From the NCBI RefSeq assembly GCF_001647285.1, contig NZ_LRML01000001.1:496001-560000 (forward strand): a stretch of DNA of 64,000 nucleotides, in the 5' to 3' direction. A program made the position numbers and the translations under genes. The stretch is from Rufibacter roseus (GTDB taxonomy: Bacteria; Bacteroidota; Bacteroidia; Cytophagales; Hymenobacteraceae). Below the pieces are notes generated by a model. That model was not told where the DNA came from and searched no databases. It saw nothing but the letters and a program-made list of their open reading frames with translations. This document shows positions 10,101 to 17,342 of this stretch, piece after piece; the stretch's first letter is position 1, and each line of letters begins with the position of its first letter.

Positions 10101-12429
10101 TACAGCCGTTGGTGTCTCTGACAGTAATAGAATAAGTGCCTGCTGCTAAAGCCTGGAAAGAGGAAGCTGTCTGGAATGCTCCTCCGTTCAAACTATAGGT
10201 ATAGGGCGCAGTACCACCAGTAGCGGCAATGCTTAGCGTTCCGTTGCTGTTTCCGCAAGTAGAAGACGTAATGGAGGCAGTGAGGTCAGAAGGACCAGCT
10301 ATGTTACCAATGACTATGGAGCGGGAGGTGATACAACCGTTCGCATCTTTCACTGTGATCGTATAAGTGCCGGCGGCAAGCGCTGTGAAAGTGCCCGTCT
10401 CCTGAAAAGAAACGCCGTCCTTACTGTAGGTGAAAGGTGCAGTTCCGCCTGTCACTGAGGTGACGGTGATGCCGCCATTGCTAGCGCCACAGGTGCTGGA
10501 AGAAGTGTTGAAAGCGAAGGTAGTGGGACCTGGTGCACTGCCCACCACTACTGTTTTGGTGAAGAGGCAGCCGTTCGCATCTTTCACTGTAATAGTATAA
10601 GACCCAGAGGCTACTCCGGAAAAAGTATTAGTGCTTTGGAAAGTTACGCCGTCTTTGCTGTAAGTAAAGGGTGCCTGGCCATTTATAACGTTAGAAACAG
10701 TAATGCTTCCGTTGCTGTTGCCGCAAGTAGTACTGGTGGTGGAAGTGGTAAAACCGGTAGGGCCCGAAATATTTTGTAAAATATACGTGTTGCTGTACAC
10801 GCAGCCATTGGCGTCTTTCACGCTGATGGAGTAGGTGCCAGCAGAAAGAGCGGTATAACTAGTGGCACTTTTGAATTCTGAGCCATTCAAGCTGTACAAA
10901 TAAGGAGCTCGTCCTCCGGTAACACCATTTATTTGCAGTGAACCATTGCTGTTACCACAGGTAGAAGGGGTGGAGGTGATTGTAACAGCTGATGGGCCTG
11001 CTTCCTCGCTTACTGTAAATGATTTCTGAATTGAGCATCCTTTCGCATCGGTAGCGGTCACTGTATAAGTGCCGGCAGCTTTGTTTGAAACAGTAGCAGT
11101 GGTTTCGCCGGTGTTCCATTGATAGGTGATAGGCGCCTGCCCTCCTGTAGTTGCAGCTGTGATGGTGGCCGTAGAGCCTGCGCAAATAACTGCTGGGCCT
11201 GTGAAGGTAAGGTTAAATTGGTAAAAGGAAATCAGTACTTCATCTGAAATAGGGGAGCAGGTGCCGTTGACAGTGGTTGTGAGGGTAAGTTTTACCTTGC
11301 CTGCCGCCAATTCACTGGCAGTAGGGGTGTAGGTGGCGTTCAATGAAGTGTTATTTGGGGAGAAAGAACCTGCACCCCCACTCCAGATGCCGCCAGTGGC
11401 AGCCGTAACAGAACCTGTTAACGACACTGGGCTTGTGGTACAAATTAATTGGTCTGGACCTGCATTCACTGACAAATCTGTGACAACCGTAACAGAAGCC
11501 TCAAACTTTTTACAGTTAGGGTAGTTTTCAGTTCTAACTTCGAGAAAATATTCACCTACCGTAGGAGCTATATAGTTTTTTGTAGTGGCCAATAGCTGCC
11601 CACTTTTATTTGTCCAGAAGTAGCTGAAGTTTCCGCTGCCGCCAGTAACATTTCCGGTTAACTCAACGCCTGTTGAGCCGGGGCAAATAATGGCAGGGGT
11701 GGGGCTGATAGAAACTATTGGGGCAGGGAAAAAGTAAACCCGCACCGTGTCACAAAAAGGGAGATCTGAGCAGGGTGAAGCTACTGAACTACCGCACACC
11801 ACGTAGTCAACAAACGCAGGAGCGTTGTCGTCTGGGGTTATGGTTGGGGTAGCGCAACCTGAGGTGCAACTCAAATACTTGTTGTAGGCACCGCCGCCTG
11901 TTATATCTGTCCAGGTGATGGATGCTTCTTCAAACGCTATGGGAGCCTGTAAAACAGAAGAACATCCACCTGAAATTTTTACGTCTGGGACAGGAGTAAA
12001 AGCGGCAATGGACTTTACCTGAAAGCTATTACTGGCACCGCCAGGCATGCAAATGGTGAGCACATGGGGGCCAACACCAGATACGCAGATGGGTTGCCCT
12101 ACTGGTACGGGTGGTCCGCAATCTATCTGATAGGCCATGGCGCCGGAAGGTACTGGTCCGCCCGTAATGCTGAACTCCAGCCCTCCCGCATTTTTGTCAA
12201 GGGTTATGTTGAACTGAATGCAGTTTTCGTTGCCTTTAGCGCCACAAATGCTGCCATTGCGGCTTAGATCTCCTGAATTCCAGATGCCATTGGGTTGACC
12301 TGTAAGGTTAACTTCATGTACCGGTACACTGTTCCCTTGCGCATGCAATTGCAATGGAGCCATATAAAGCATCCAAAGTAGGAGGAGAGGAAATGCGTAA
12401 GTTATTTTTTGAGTAAAGGTTCTTTCCAT
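1174..12429 (-). CDS. Giant SprB-repeat cell-surface adhesin with gliding-motility-type C-terminal domain
   Basis: This is a secreted protein of about 3,750 residues. A signal peptide (MERTFTQKITYAF, hydrophobic run, LQLHAQ) supports the ATG at 12,427-12,429 rather than one 63 bp upstream. Residues to about 470 hold non-repeated and PKD-like modules, including a segment beginning VNAGPDQLICTTSPVSLTG. From about residue 475 to 3,600 lie about 40 SprB repeats of 75-78 residues, each with STCGNSNG, VTGGTAPYTYS, DG..FQ and GTYTITVKDANGC. The last 85 or so residues (IPTGFSPNGDGLNDLWEI ... NRWG ... PWDG ... NGTYYC) are the gliding-motility-associated C-terminal domain, the type B signal of type IX secretion. 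The paired cysteines of each repeat suggest intra-repeat disulfides. A surface adhesion or gliding role is inferred from SprB. The porP/sprF-like gene follows 30 bp downstream. Confidence 0.95.
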   Translation of the reverse strand: MERTFTQKITYAFPLLLLWMLYMAPLQLHAQGNSVPVHEVNLTGQPNGIWNSGDLSRNGSICGAKGNENCIQFNITLDKNAGGLEFSITGGPVPSGAMAYQIDCGPPVPVGQPICVSGVGPHVLTICMPGGASNSFQVKSIAAFTPVPDVKISGGCSSVLQAPIAFEEASITWTDITGGGAYNKYLSCTSGCATPTITPDDNAPAFVDYVVCGSSVASPCSDLPFCDTVRVYFFPAPIVSISPTPAIICPGSTGVELTGNVTGGSGNFSYFWTNKSGQLLATTKNYIAPTVGEYFLEVRTENYPNCKKFEASVTVVTDLSVNAGPDQLICTTSPVSLTGSVTAATGGIWSGGAGSFSPNNTSLNATYTPTASELAAGKVKLTLTTTVNGTCSPISDEVLISFYQFNLTFTGPAVICAGSTATITAATTGGQAPITYQWNTGETTATVSNKAAGTYTVTATDAKGCSIQKSFTVSEEAGPSAVTITSTPSTCGNSNGSLQINGVTGGRAPYLYSLNGSEFKSATSYTALSAGTYSISVKDANGCVYSNTYILQNISGPTGFTTSTTSTTCGNSNGSITVSNVINGQAPFTYSKDGVTFQSTNTFSGVASGSYTITVKDANGCLFTKTVVVGSAPGPTTFAFNTSSSTCGASNGGITVTSVTGGTAPFTYSKDGVSFQETGTFTALAAGTYTITVKDANGCITSRSIVIGNIAGPSDLTASITSSTCGNSNGTLSIAATGGTAPYTYSLNGGAFQTASSFQALAAGTYSITVRDTNGCSFSKAFTVNNIAGPSDAALTTKATTCGTKNGTIAVASVTGGTAPYTYSLNGAAFQSSASFSGLSAGQHLLTIKDANGCTFVKTVLLENIAGPTEISLTAASSTCGSSNGSVTVTSVIGGTAPYSYSTNGTTFQASATLAGLSAGTYTVTVKDANGCTITRQVSVRDVAGPSGFTASLTPSTCGGNNGSINIGNVSGGTAPFSYSKDGIHFQASATFTSLKAGSYMFTVKDANGCVYAKEVRLSDIAGPTAVTASTASASCLNNDGEIKVTGVTGGSAPYSYSIDGTAFQTGTAFTVLASGNYTVTAKDANGCLVTTAVVVKKNVPTGFTTSTVASTCGRNNGTFTVVSVTGGTAPYYYSQDGINFQASSTFSSLAAGTYTITVKDAKGCTFTKSVVLNNVAGPTEANVSTSSSTCGYSNAALTVTEVTGGTSPYTYSLDGTNYQTSATFNQLQAGQHTVAIKDANGCTYTKLVVIEDVAGPQGVESTVVASTCGASNGRVMIESVNGGTAPFTYSKDGVQFQASATFENLIAGTYSILVKDANGCLFSKTIEVTDQAGPRDIAMSNQASTCGASNGSIKVEGVSGGMAPYTYSLNGQEFQTNATYTGVPAGEHTVTVKDANGCSFTKKVRVENLSGPTALASTTVSSSCGRSNGALSVNSVTGGTAPYSYSKDGVNFQASATFTELAAGTYTIYVKDANACTFAQQVAVRDVPGPSAITAVSSSASCLNNDGSISISGVTGGTAPYTYSIGNTNFQTEIIYAGISSGTYTITAKDANGCLVSTQVTVGQNVPTAFTFSTTETSCGRNDGTITVGTVTGGTAPYQYSIDGGVFQSNSTFTGLLAGTHTISVRDAKGCTYSKGVSVSNTAGPAFTVTATASTCGNTNGAITVKGVTGGTAPYLYSIDGTNFQSSATFMTVGAGVYLIMVKDTKGCLSSEEIEVKDIAGPSDLTLAVSSSTCGSSNGSINISSVAGGTSPYTYSINGAAFQNSAAFTSLPAGNHTITVKDANGCTFNKEVQLENIYGPTDLALATAASTCGASNGTITVRGVTGGVAPYSFALNGGSFQSSTAFAPITAGEHTVTVKDANGCVFTKKATVTNVAGPTDLTAEISASICGNSNGALTLTKITGGTAPYSYSRDGVNFQPSPTFTALAAGTHTLFVKDANGCTFNKSFVINNINGPAAVTASSSPATCADNDGSIIVDTVTGGTAPFVYSLDGVTFQEYNRFTALSSGTYTVTAKDTNGCLVTASVKVSKNIPTAFDATTVASTCGNSNGSITILNITGGTSPYSYSLDGKNFQSSATLTGLVASTYTITVKDANGCTFAGQIQITNTPGPQDFTSSVQASTCGNSNGSISIRNVDGGTVPFTYSLNGTVFQNSSTFTGLRSGTFTVTVKDANGCSFVKQVLLEDIAGPTEVRIASKPAICGTNGQLEVREVTGGTAPFSYSVDGVQFQSSASFSALAANTYTLTVKDANGCTFSQTAEVEYVTGPAALTLTSSPSTCGGANGGITVNGVNGGTAPYTYSIDGVNFQTSVTFTALAANTYQVYVKDANGCTYTQKAEVSNIAGPTTMTTAAQPANCTNSDGSITVSNVTGGTAPFTYSINGSTYQESGSFSGLAAGLYTVTVKDANGCQFASGVRVGQNAPTAFTVSTTETRCGNSDGTITILSVTGGTGPYTYSQDGQRFQASATFQNLSAGSHIITVKDANGCTYSKAVAVNNVAGPAFTATVVPSTCGNSNGKITIAETRGGTAPYSFSIDGVHFQTSATFTALTAATYSITVKDSTGCMSTEVVVIEDKAGPTDFIVSAQASTCGSANGQLQVATVTGGTAPYTYSINGSVFQDAIVFTALTAGTYTITVKDANGCTFSKQASVNDIASPAGLELASTTATCGSNNGTVMVTTVKGGTAPFTFSLDGKEFKDETTFTAVTAGKHVVTVRDANGCTYAETVTVTDVTGPTGITVSTQPSTCGGNNGSLTVELVTGGVAPYTYSINGGPFQHSTSFPALQAGTHTLSVKDGNGCTFSKEMLLQDLAGPTAATVDTTPASCSDRDGAITVKEVSGGSAPYAYSLDGLSFQSSASFTGLASGTYSVTVQDANGCLTTEVATVAKTAPSAFTTSVAPSTCGNGNGSISITTINGGTAPYKYSIDGSTFTSSASFDNLSAGTYKVTVLDAKGCEFADQVQVKDLKGIESVAAAVTGTTCNNSNGTVTVTAVIGGTAPYTYSKDGVNFQSSAFYSGLTAGAYAITVKDANGCTYSTEVTISGTEGPTDITLTQLSSSCGQANGQITVTNVVAGVAPYTYSKDGVNFQETGTFTALTAGSYTIVVKDSNGCTYSKSIEVESISGPTDFAYTTTASTCGNRNGSISIGEISGGTAPFIYSLNGAAFQSQTTFNEVAEGLHTLTVKDASGCTITKEVSVSNLAGVTAITTSTTPATCSEKGSFKVTSTTGGKAPYAYSLDGVSYQTSSTFTVLSPQAYQVFVKDANGCVFTSSVTVTENKITKATLSSVSANCAQNNGSINVESVTGGTLPLAYSINGISFQSAAVFSNLGTGNYTITIKDAAGCTFTQSHEVKGSGGAESFTLTNTDATCGTNNGTIIVSQISGGRSPYTFSIDGSNFQTNPEFTRLASGKHVVTVKDAAGCVKTKEINLGNSSAITGVIFTTQAAGCSQTTGQVVVKEVTGGTAPYTYSTDGTRFSASATLTGLAPGTYQLTVKDANNCTYSTSVLIKKVESKIALVQDALCSGQANGSISVTTKGGEGKAEFSIDNGRTFLKDSVFTNLAGGSYQVLVRFSPECTVNLGTVEIKEPKPIQVKVTALSNTVAASSTGSAAVTFVGGGTAPYTYQLDKGRFTTDSVFHNLSEGTHLLVVKDKNGCTTEVNFTIEASQDFEIPTGFSPNGDGLNDLWEIKNISTLYPNCKITVYNRWGSPVFESKGYRKPWDGTYNGQPLPNGTYYCTIDLGNAQPLLKKSITIMR
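1640..11005 (-). repeat. Array of about 40 in-frame SprB repeats (about 233 bp each)
   Basis: I count 39-41 tandem units by eye. Most begin GP(T/S) and contain a TCG.(S/N)NG motif and a DANGC motif. Variant units with the motif ASCLNNDG or a relative (ATCADNDG, ANCTNSDG, ASCSDRDG) fall at units 8, 14, 20, 25 and 31, near nt 9,325, 7,925, 6,525, 5,360 and 3,965. Each is followed by a unit beginning PT(A/G)F or PSAF. This 5-6-unit spacing shows that the array grew by copying blocks of units, not only single units. Confidence 0.9.
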
Positions 12430-12492
12430 ATGCGAAGAGTTTTTGATCCTGTTCAAATCTGTAATGAGGTGCGCTGAAAGATTACCATTCAA

Positions 12493-13314
12493 GGCTGAGC
12501 GCGCGTAGTAGAATCAGGTGGAGCCGCTTCTGAATTAATTCTTCTGTTGCTAAAGTTGACTTATAGACTAAGCAAACTCGGGGGTGTTTGAGAATAGTCA
12601 TATTTGTTCAAGATAAAATTTTATAACAAACAGTTAAATTGTATTATTTATAATAAGTCATGTAACTATAATGATTTATAGAGATAACTTGATATTTGAT
12701 TAGTTATATAAATTATGTTATCATAGTATTTGTAGTTATAAATTTGTCTTATAATATAGGCTATAAACACTGTTTTTAAGTCTTATTTGCCTGTTTCTGA
12801 TAAATATAAGTACTAATTTAAATATAGACCTATATATTTTATTAAATTTATTTAGCACCCATTGCTCTTATGTTAAATAAGAAAAAACTTAGAAAGAGGC
12901 TTATTGGTTAATGGTGTGGGTTCTTTGATAAGTTATGTAAAGTACAATGAAATGTAAAAGGGTTAAGTAAAAGGATAAGAGTAAGTTGGGTGTAGTTTTT
13001 TTGACAGAGGGAAGTAGAGGGCAAATAAAAAGGCGGATTTTTAACTTCGGGAAAAAGATACTTAACCAAAGTGTATTAAGCTCTACAATTCTCTGCCAGA
13101 AGCTTACAATTAAAAAAGACCTGAACAGAAGAAACGATTTAAACTGAATTTCGTATGATTTCTTCCCTGCTGATTCTTTAATGGAAAACTAGCGTAAGTT
13201 TTAGGTGGTGAAGAACTTTTTTGGATGCCAACTGGAATCCTTTATATTTAATACTTCATTCCTAAACATCTGCTAATTGGCAGGTCTACTACCTAACCTA
13301 TTCCACCTATTCCT
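12493..13314. other. AT-rich non-coding region upstream of the adhesin gene
   Basis: About 820 bp separate the divergent adhesin and DUF3050 genes. The stretch from about 12,600 to 12,960 is strikingly AT-rich, with many short TTATAAA-like and TAAATAT-like runs. I find no convincing ORF, RNA gene or copy of the window's repeat families. It probably carries the adhesin promoter and its control sites, but I could not fix a clear TTTG/TANNTTTG pair on the minus strand. Confidence 0.5.
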
Positions 13315-14106
13315 ATGCCCATTAATCAAGAAAAAATTCAGTGGCTTAAAAAGGAGCTTCAACCGTACCGCAAAGAGTTGATGGAGCACCCGCTGTATGA
13401 AAACCTGTATGATCTGGCTGACCTTCGGGTGTTCATGGAGCATCATGTTTTTGCGGTCTGGGACTTTATGAGCCTGCTCAAAAGCCTGCAGCGCTACCTT
13501 ACCTGCGTAGAAGTTCCCTGGACCCCCCACGGAAACCCCGCCAACCGCCGCTTGATTAATGAGATTGTGCTGGAAGAGGAAACCGATGTAGATGTTGATG
13601 GGCAGCCAATCAGCCATTTTGAATTGTACATGAGGGCTATGGAGGAATGTGGTGCCAACACAAAACTTATGCATGATTTTATGGATGGGTTGCAGCATGG
13701 CAAAGCCGTTTATACGCAACTGGAGAATCTGCCAGTTCCGGCATCGGTGCAGGACTTTGTAAAGCATACCTTCCAAATCATACAAAGTGGGCAGCCGCAC
13801 CGTATTGCTGCCGCCTTCACTTTTGGCCGTGAAGACGTAATTCCTGATATGTTCCGGTGTCTGGTTGGTGACATTGGCCGCCGTTACCCTGGCACGTTAG
13901 ATACTTTCCAGTATTACATGGACCGCCACATTCAGCTAGACGATGAGGTGCATTCCCCGCTGGCCATGCAAATGGTGTCTGTTTTGTGCGGAGACGATGA
14001 GCAGAAATGGCAGGAATGCCGCGAAGAGGCGGTAGCCTGCCACAAAATGCGCCTGCACCTTTGGGATAGTATACTGGCTAGTTTTCAACGTAGAGCCGCA
14101 AGTTAA
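13315..14106 (+). CDS. DUF3050 domain protein (heme-oxygenase-like fold)
   Basis: This 263-residue soluble protein has no signal peptide or membrane segment and matches DUF3050 from end to end. Recognisable parts are the N-terminal LKKELQPYRKELMEHPLYE, then FMEHHVFAVWDFMSLLKSLQ (about residues 40-60), an acidic NEIVLEEETDVD stretch and a C-terminal DRHIQLDDEVHSPLAMQM. The His, Glu and Asp positions (EHH, LDDEVH) resemble the metal- or heme-binding helices of the heme-oxygenase-like superfamily. That is a fold-level inference, and no reaction is assigned. The gene is divergent from the adhesin gene and is followed 56 bp later by two small orphan genes on the same strand. Confidence 0.85.
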   Translation: MPINQEKIQWLKKELQPYRKELMEHPLYENLYDLADLRVFMEHHVFAVWDFMSLLKSLQRYLTCVEVPWTPHGNPANRRLINEIVLEEETDVDVDGQPISHFELYMRAMEECGANTKLMHDFMDGLQHGKAVYTQLENLPVPASVQDFVKHTFQIIQSGQPHRIAAAFTFGREDVIPDMFRCLVGDIGRRYPGTLDTFQYYMDRHIQLDDEVHSPLAMQMVSVLCGDDEQKWQECREEAVACHKMRLHLWDSILASFQRRAAS

Positions 14107-14162
14107 ATCTTTTGCCATAGTCTTGTCGTACTGTAGAGGCACAGACCTTAACACGACAGACT

Positions 14163-14465
14163 ATGGATAACCTGAGCTCAAACAGCGAGAACATTGAAAA
14201 TACTGGCTACCTCATCTTAAAAGCCTTCAAAGCCAAAGGCACCCAGGCAGAGGAAGTATTAGCCTGGACTGATATTTACCCGTTTCTACATAAGGAAGAC
14301 GAGAACTACCACTATAAAGACGTGCAAAAGCGCGCCGAAGAGCACTTGCGGAACCAAGGCTATGCTACTCCAGACCCTGCCGGCCTGCGCCTGACCCCTG
14401 TCGGGTACCAGGCAGTACAGGAGCTTGATGATAAGGACTTAACACAAGGTTCACATACTGAATAA
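14163..14465 (+). CDS. Small hypothetical protein, possibly winged-helix-like
   Basis: This is a 100-residue soluble acidic protein I do not recognise. It reads as mostly helical, with a GYLILKAF segment, a helical DVQKRAEEHLRNQGYATPDP stretch and a final GLRLTPVGYQAVQEL. The motif LxLTxxGxxA near a C-terminus is common in winged-helix DNA-binding proteins, so such a fold is possible but unproven. The gene lies 56 bp after the DUF3050 gene and 8 bp before the next small gene, so the three probably form one transcript. The ATG directly begins a sensible protein and no alternative start is needed. Confidence 0.65.
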   Translation: MDNLSSNSENIENTGYLILKAFKAKGTQAEEVLAWTDIYPFLHKEDENYHYKDVQKRAEEHLRNQGYATPDPAGLRLTPVGYQAVQELDDKDLTQGSHTE

Positions 14466-14473
14466 GCACGGTC

Positions 14474-14821
14474 ATGGAAACGTTTTGGAGGAGTTTTGGG
14501 AAAAAGGGGCGGAAAACGTTTAGCACGATTTTTTGCTGTGTAGCGGTAGGTGTGGGTGCTGCCTGTACCTCGTCAAGAGACAATCCGGCGTTGGAAGAAA
14601 CTGCACCCGTGCGTGTGTATAGAGCCACGCCTACGGTAGAGCAAATGAACCAGCAGTCTAGTACCGTCAACCGGAAAATAAACATAGAGGCCCAACCGCA
14701 CGATGCGGCCATGCGCCCACCGGGTGAACGGACCCAGCGGGTATTGCCGAACCGTCAGCCTTTGTACGTTGACACCGTGAGTACCCGCCGCCCCCGCCCT
14801 GACACAACAAGACGTGAGTAA
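14474..14821 (+). CDS. Small putative lipoprotein
   Basis: This 115-residue protein begins with basic residues (GKKGRKTF), then a hydrophobic run STIFCCVAVGVGAACTSS whose final cysteine fits a lipobox. The mature part is polar and disordered-looking, rich in Pro, Arg, Thr and Gln (MRPPGERTQRVLP, STRRPRPDTTRRE), with no recognised domain. It starts 8 bp after the preceding small gene, so they are probably co-transcribed. An envelope location is inferred from the signal. The long basic N-region before the hydrophobic segment is unusual, so translation could begin slightly differently. A strong hairpin terminator follows at 14,864-14,910. Confidence 0.6.
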   Translation: METFWRSFGKKGRKTFSTIFCCVAVGVGAACTSSRDNPALEETAPVRVYRATPTVEQMNQQSSTVNRKINIEAQPHDAAMRPPGERTQRVLPNRQPLYVDTVSTRRPRPDTTRRE

Positions 14822-14826
14822 ACGGG

Positions 14827-14865
14827 CGTTTTTAGCCTGTTTTTTAAAAAGTAGCCTTAAAACAG
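14827..14865. repeat. IP palindrome copy 2
   Basis: The arms are CGTTTTTAGCCTG and AGCCTTAAAACAG around a TTTTTTAAAAAG centre. It begins 6 bp after the lipoprotein stop and touches the terminator hairpin that follows. Confidence 0.75.
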
Positions 14866-14910
14866 AAGCCATCTGTCATCAGTAATAATTGATGGCAGAT
14901 GGCTTCTTTG
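14864..14910. terminator. Hairpin terminator after the small lipoprotein gene
   Basis: An 18-bp stem (AGAAGCCATCTG... pairing with ...CAGATGGCTTCT, one mismatch) encloses an 8-nt AT-rich loop and is followed by CTTTG. It ends the three-gene run from 13,315. Confidence 0.75.
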
Positions 14911-15049
14911 CTTGGCAGGAATTTGTTAATGCTGCCATCTTGAATAGGTAGAGCAGTACTACAGCAGCCGTTGTGAATACTTCAGAGGCATCAAACGAAT
15001 CTTTCAAAACATCATCTTCCAAAGCGGGAAAGTCAATAAGGCATTAGTT

Positions 15050-15087
15050 GTTTCTGGCCTCTTTTTACAAAAACAGCCTGAAAACGC
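15050..15087. repeat. IP palindrome copy 3
   Basis: The arms GTTTCTGGCCT and CAGCCTGAAAACGC surround CTTTTTACAAAAA. This degenerate copy lies about 70 bp before metG. Confidence 0.6.
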
Positions 15088-15134
15088 TTTCATGATATCA
15101 AAGCGAGCTAAAGCCAAAGCTGTCTGCAATTCGC

Positions 15135-15142
15135 TATATTTG
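15135..15142 (+). promoter_or_regulatory. Candidate -7 box of metG
   Basis: TATATTTG fits the Bacteroidota -7 consensus TANNTTTG and ends 17 nt before the metG ATG. I do not see a good TTTG at the expected -33 distance. Confidence 0.5.
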
Positions 15143-15159
15143 CGTTTTAAAGAAACAAC

Positions 15160-17205
15160 ATGGCTGAGACTACTTATCCAAAAAGATATACCATTACCGC
15201 GGCGCTTCCGTACGCCAACGGCCCCGTACACATTGGCCATTTGGCTGGTGTATACATTCCCGCCGATATTTATGCCCGTTACCTGCGTTCGCGCGGGCGT
15301 GATGTCAAGTTTGTGTGCGGGTCAGATGAGCATGGTGTTCCTATTACCATTCGGGCCAAGAAAGAGGGCATAACGCCGCAGCAGGCTGTAGACAAGTACC
15401 ACGAGTTGATCAAGAACTCTTTCGCAGATTTCAATATCTCCTTTGATATCTACTCACGCACTTCGTCTAAAACACACGCTGAGGTTGCCTCTGGTTTCTT
15501 TAAGAAACTCTACGAGGAGGGCAAGTTCATAGAGCAGACCACCCAGCAGTATTATGATGAGAAGGCGCAGCAGTTTTTGGCCGATCGCTACATTGTAGGC
15601 ACTTGCCCCAAGTGCGGCAACGAGAATGCTTACGGCGACCAGTGCGAGAGCTGTGGTACTTCACTCAATGCCACCGATCTGATCAACCCTAAAAGCACCC
15701 TGAGCGGTGAGCCACCCGTGATGCGTGAAACCAAGCACTGGTATTTGCCACTGAATGAATACGAGGCTTGGCTACGCGAATGGATTGTGGAAGGGCATAA
15801 AAGCGACTGGAAAACGAACGTGTACGGCCAGTGCAAAAGCTGGATTGACCAAGGCCTGCAGCCTCGTGCCGTAACCCGAGATCTGGACTGGGGCGTGCCC
15901 GTTCCGGTGGAAGGTGCCGAGGGTAAAGTATTATACGTGTGGTTCGATGCGCCTATCGGATACATTTCCGCCACCAAAGACCTGACTCCTGACTGGGAAA
16001 CCTATTGGAAAGACAAAGATTCTAAGTTGGTGCACTTCATCGGCAAAGACAATATTGTGTTCCACTGCATCATTTTCCCGGCCATGCTCAAGGCCCACGG
16101 AGATTATGTGCTGCCAGACAACGTGCCAGCCAATGAATTCCTGAACCTGGAAGGCGACAAAATCTCTACCTCTCGTAACTGGGCGGTGTGGCTGCACGAG
16201 TACATGCAGGATCTGCCCGGTAAAGCCGATGTGTTACGCTACGTGCTGTGTGCCAACGCGCCAGAAACCAAAGACAACGACTTCACCTGGAAAGATTACC
16301 AAGCCCGTAATAACAATGAGTTGCTGGCCATTTTCGGTAACTTCATAAACCGGGCGGTGGTGCTTACCCACAAATACTACAACGGCGCTGTTCCGCAGCG
16401 TGGGGAGTTAACCGACTTTGATCAGGAAGTGCTGCAGCAATTAGCAGGCTTCCCTGAGAAGATTGCAGCCTCACTAGAGCAATACCGTTTCAAAGAAGCA
16501 TTGGGTGAACTCATGAACCTGGCTCGCCTCGGTAACAAGTATTTGGCAGACACTGAGCCCTGGAAATTGATTAAAACCGATGCCTCGCGTGTAGAAACCA
16601 TAATGAACATTGCGCTGCAGATTTCGGCTAGCCTGACCATTTTGTCTGAGCCGTTCCTGCCGCAGACTGCCCAGAAGTTGGCGAACATGCTGCAGTATAC
16701 CCCTGGCAAATGGGACGTGGCCGGTTCAGTAGATTTGCTGCCTGCTGGTCACACTATTGGTGAAGCTGCTCTGTTATTTGAGAAAATAGAGGACGCGGTA
16801 ATTGATGCTCAGGTTCAGAAGTTGCTGGATACCAAAAAAGCAAACGAGCTTGCTAATGCTGTAGCCGCGCCAGCCAAAGAAAACATCTCTTTTGAGGATT
16901 TCTCTAAAATAGACATCCGGATTGGTACCATCTTGGAAGCTGAGAAAGTAGCCAAAACCAAAAAGCTTCTGAAGCTGAAAGTAGATACCGGCATTGACCA
17001 ACGCACCATTGTGAGCGGTATTGCCGAATACTTTACTCCGGAGGAAATTATTGGGCAGCAGGTAAGCGTGCTGGTGAATCTGGCGCCGCGCGAGATCAAA
17101 GGAATTGAAAGCCAAGGCATGCTGCTCATGGCCGAAAACGCCGATGGTTCCCTTGCTTTCATGCAGCCTTCAAAACCTATTGTAAACGGAGGGGGAGTTT
17201 CTTAG
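15160..17205 (+). CDS. metG: Methionyl-tRNA synthetase with C-terminal tRNA-binding domain
   Basis: This 681-residue class I synthetase charges tRNA-Met. The HIGH signature is at residues 24-27 ([10 protein letters not shown]). A zinc knuckle of the CPKC...CESC type lies near residues 149-166. The KMSKS loop reads KISTS at about residues 333-337. The [10 protein letters not shown] and [15 protein letters not shown] blocks are typical of the catalytic core. The anticodon-binding helices follow. From about residue 580 a Trbp111-like domain ([20 protein letters not shown]) binds tRNA and promotes dimerisation, giving the usual length for this phylum. The ATG is set by the conserved N-terminus. 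A row of heptad repeats begins 3 bp after the stop codon. Confidence 0.97.
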   Translation: MAETTYPKRYTITAALPYANGPVHIGHLAGVYIPADIYARYLRSRGRDVKFVCGSDEHGVPITIRAKKEGITPQQAVDKYHELIKNSFADFNISFDIYSRTSSKTHAEVASGFFKKLYEEGKFIEQTTQQYYDEKAQQFLADRYIVGTCPKCGNENAYGDQCESCGTSLNATDLINPKSTLSGEPPVMRETKHWYLPLNEYEAWLREWIVEGHKSDWKTNVYGQCKSWIDQGLQPRAVTRDLDWGVPVPVEGAEGKVLYVWFDAPIGYISATKDLTPDWETYWKDKDSKLVHFIGKDNIVFHCIIFPAMLKAHGDYVLPDNVPANEFLNLEGDKISTSRNWAVWLHEYMQDLPGKADVLRYVLCANAPETKDNDFTWKDYQARNNNELLAIFGNFINRAVVLTHKYYNGAVPQRGELTDFDQEVLQQLAGFPEKIAASLEQYRFKEALGELMNLARLGNKYLADTEPWKLIKTDASRVETIMNIALQISASLTILSEPFLPQTAQKLANMLQYTPGKWDVAGSVDLLPAGHTIGEAALLFEKIEDAVIDAQVQKLLDTKKANELANAVAAPAKENISFEDFSKIDIRIGTILEAEKVAKTKKLLKLKVDTGIDQRTIVSGIAEYFTPEEIIGQQVSVLVNLAPREIKGIESQGMLLMAENADGSLAFMQPSKPIVNGGGVS

Positions 17206-17207
17206 TC

Positions 17208-17242
17208 AATTAGGAATTGAGAATTAGGAATTAATAATTCAA
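17208..17242. repeat. H7 heptad repeat array (5 units)
   Basis: Five consecutive 7-mers, AATTAGG, AATTGAG, AATTAGG, AATTAAT and AATTCAA, start 3 bp after the metG stop. This is one of about ten heptad arrays in the window. Confidence 0.8.
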
Positions 17243-17243
17243 A

Positions 17244-17278
17244 TGCGTTTTGAGGCTGTTTTGGCTAAAACTGCCCCA
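17244..17278. repeat. Degenerate IP palindrome copy 4
   Basis: The left arm GCGTTTTGAGGCTG is well preserved, but the right half (AAAACTGCCCC) is eroded. It sits directly after the heptad array. Confidence 0.4.
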
Positions 17279-17288
17279 GAACCGCAAT

Positions 17289-17331
17289 AAAGCAGACGCT
17301 CTCCACAACATTTGGAGAGGCGTCTGCTTTT
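17289..17331. terminator. Bidirectional terminator between metG and the TonB-C gene
   Basis: The stem AAAGCAGACGCTCTCCA pairs with TGGAGAGGCGTCTGCTTT, apart from one bulge. A-rich and T-rich flanks let it serve both convergent genes. Confidence 0.8.
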
Positions 17332-17342
17332 ATATACTTGCC

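Noticed and set aside
1640-11005. Regular repeats that might suggest a CRISPR array
   Set aside because: The period is about 233 bp, the repeats are in frame, and they encode the SprB domain.
2051-11524. Many plus-strand open frames opposite the adhesin gene
   Set aside because: They are mirror readings of the SprB repeats, recur at the repeat period, and lack signal, domains or starts of their own.
13273-13800. 175-residue minus-strand frame opposite the DUF3050 gene
   Set aside because: The plus strand encodes a full-length family protein; the antisense translation has no family character.
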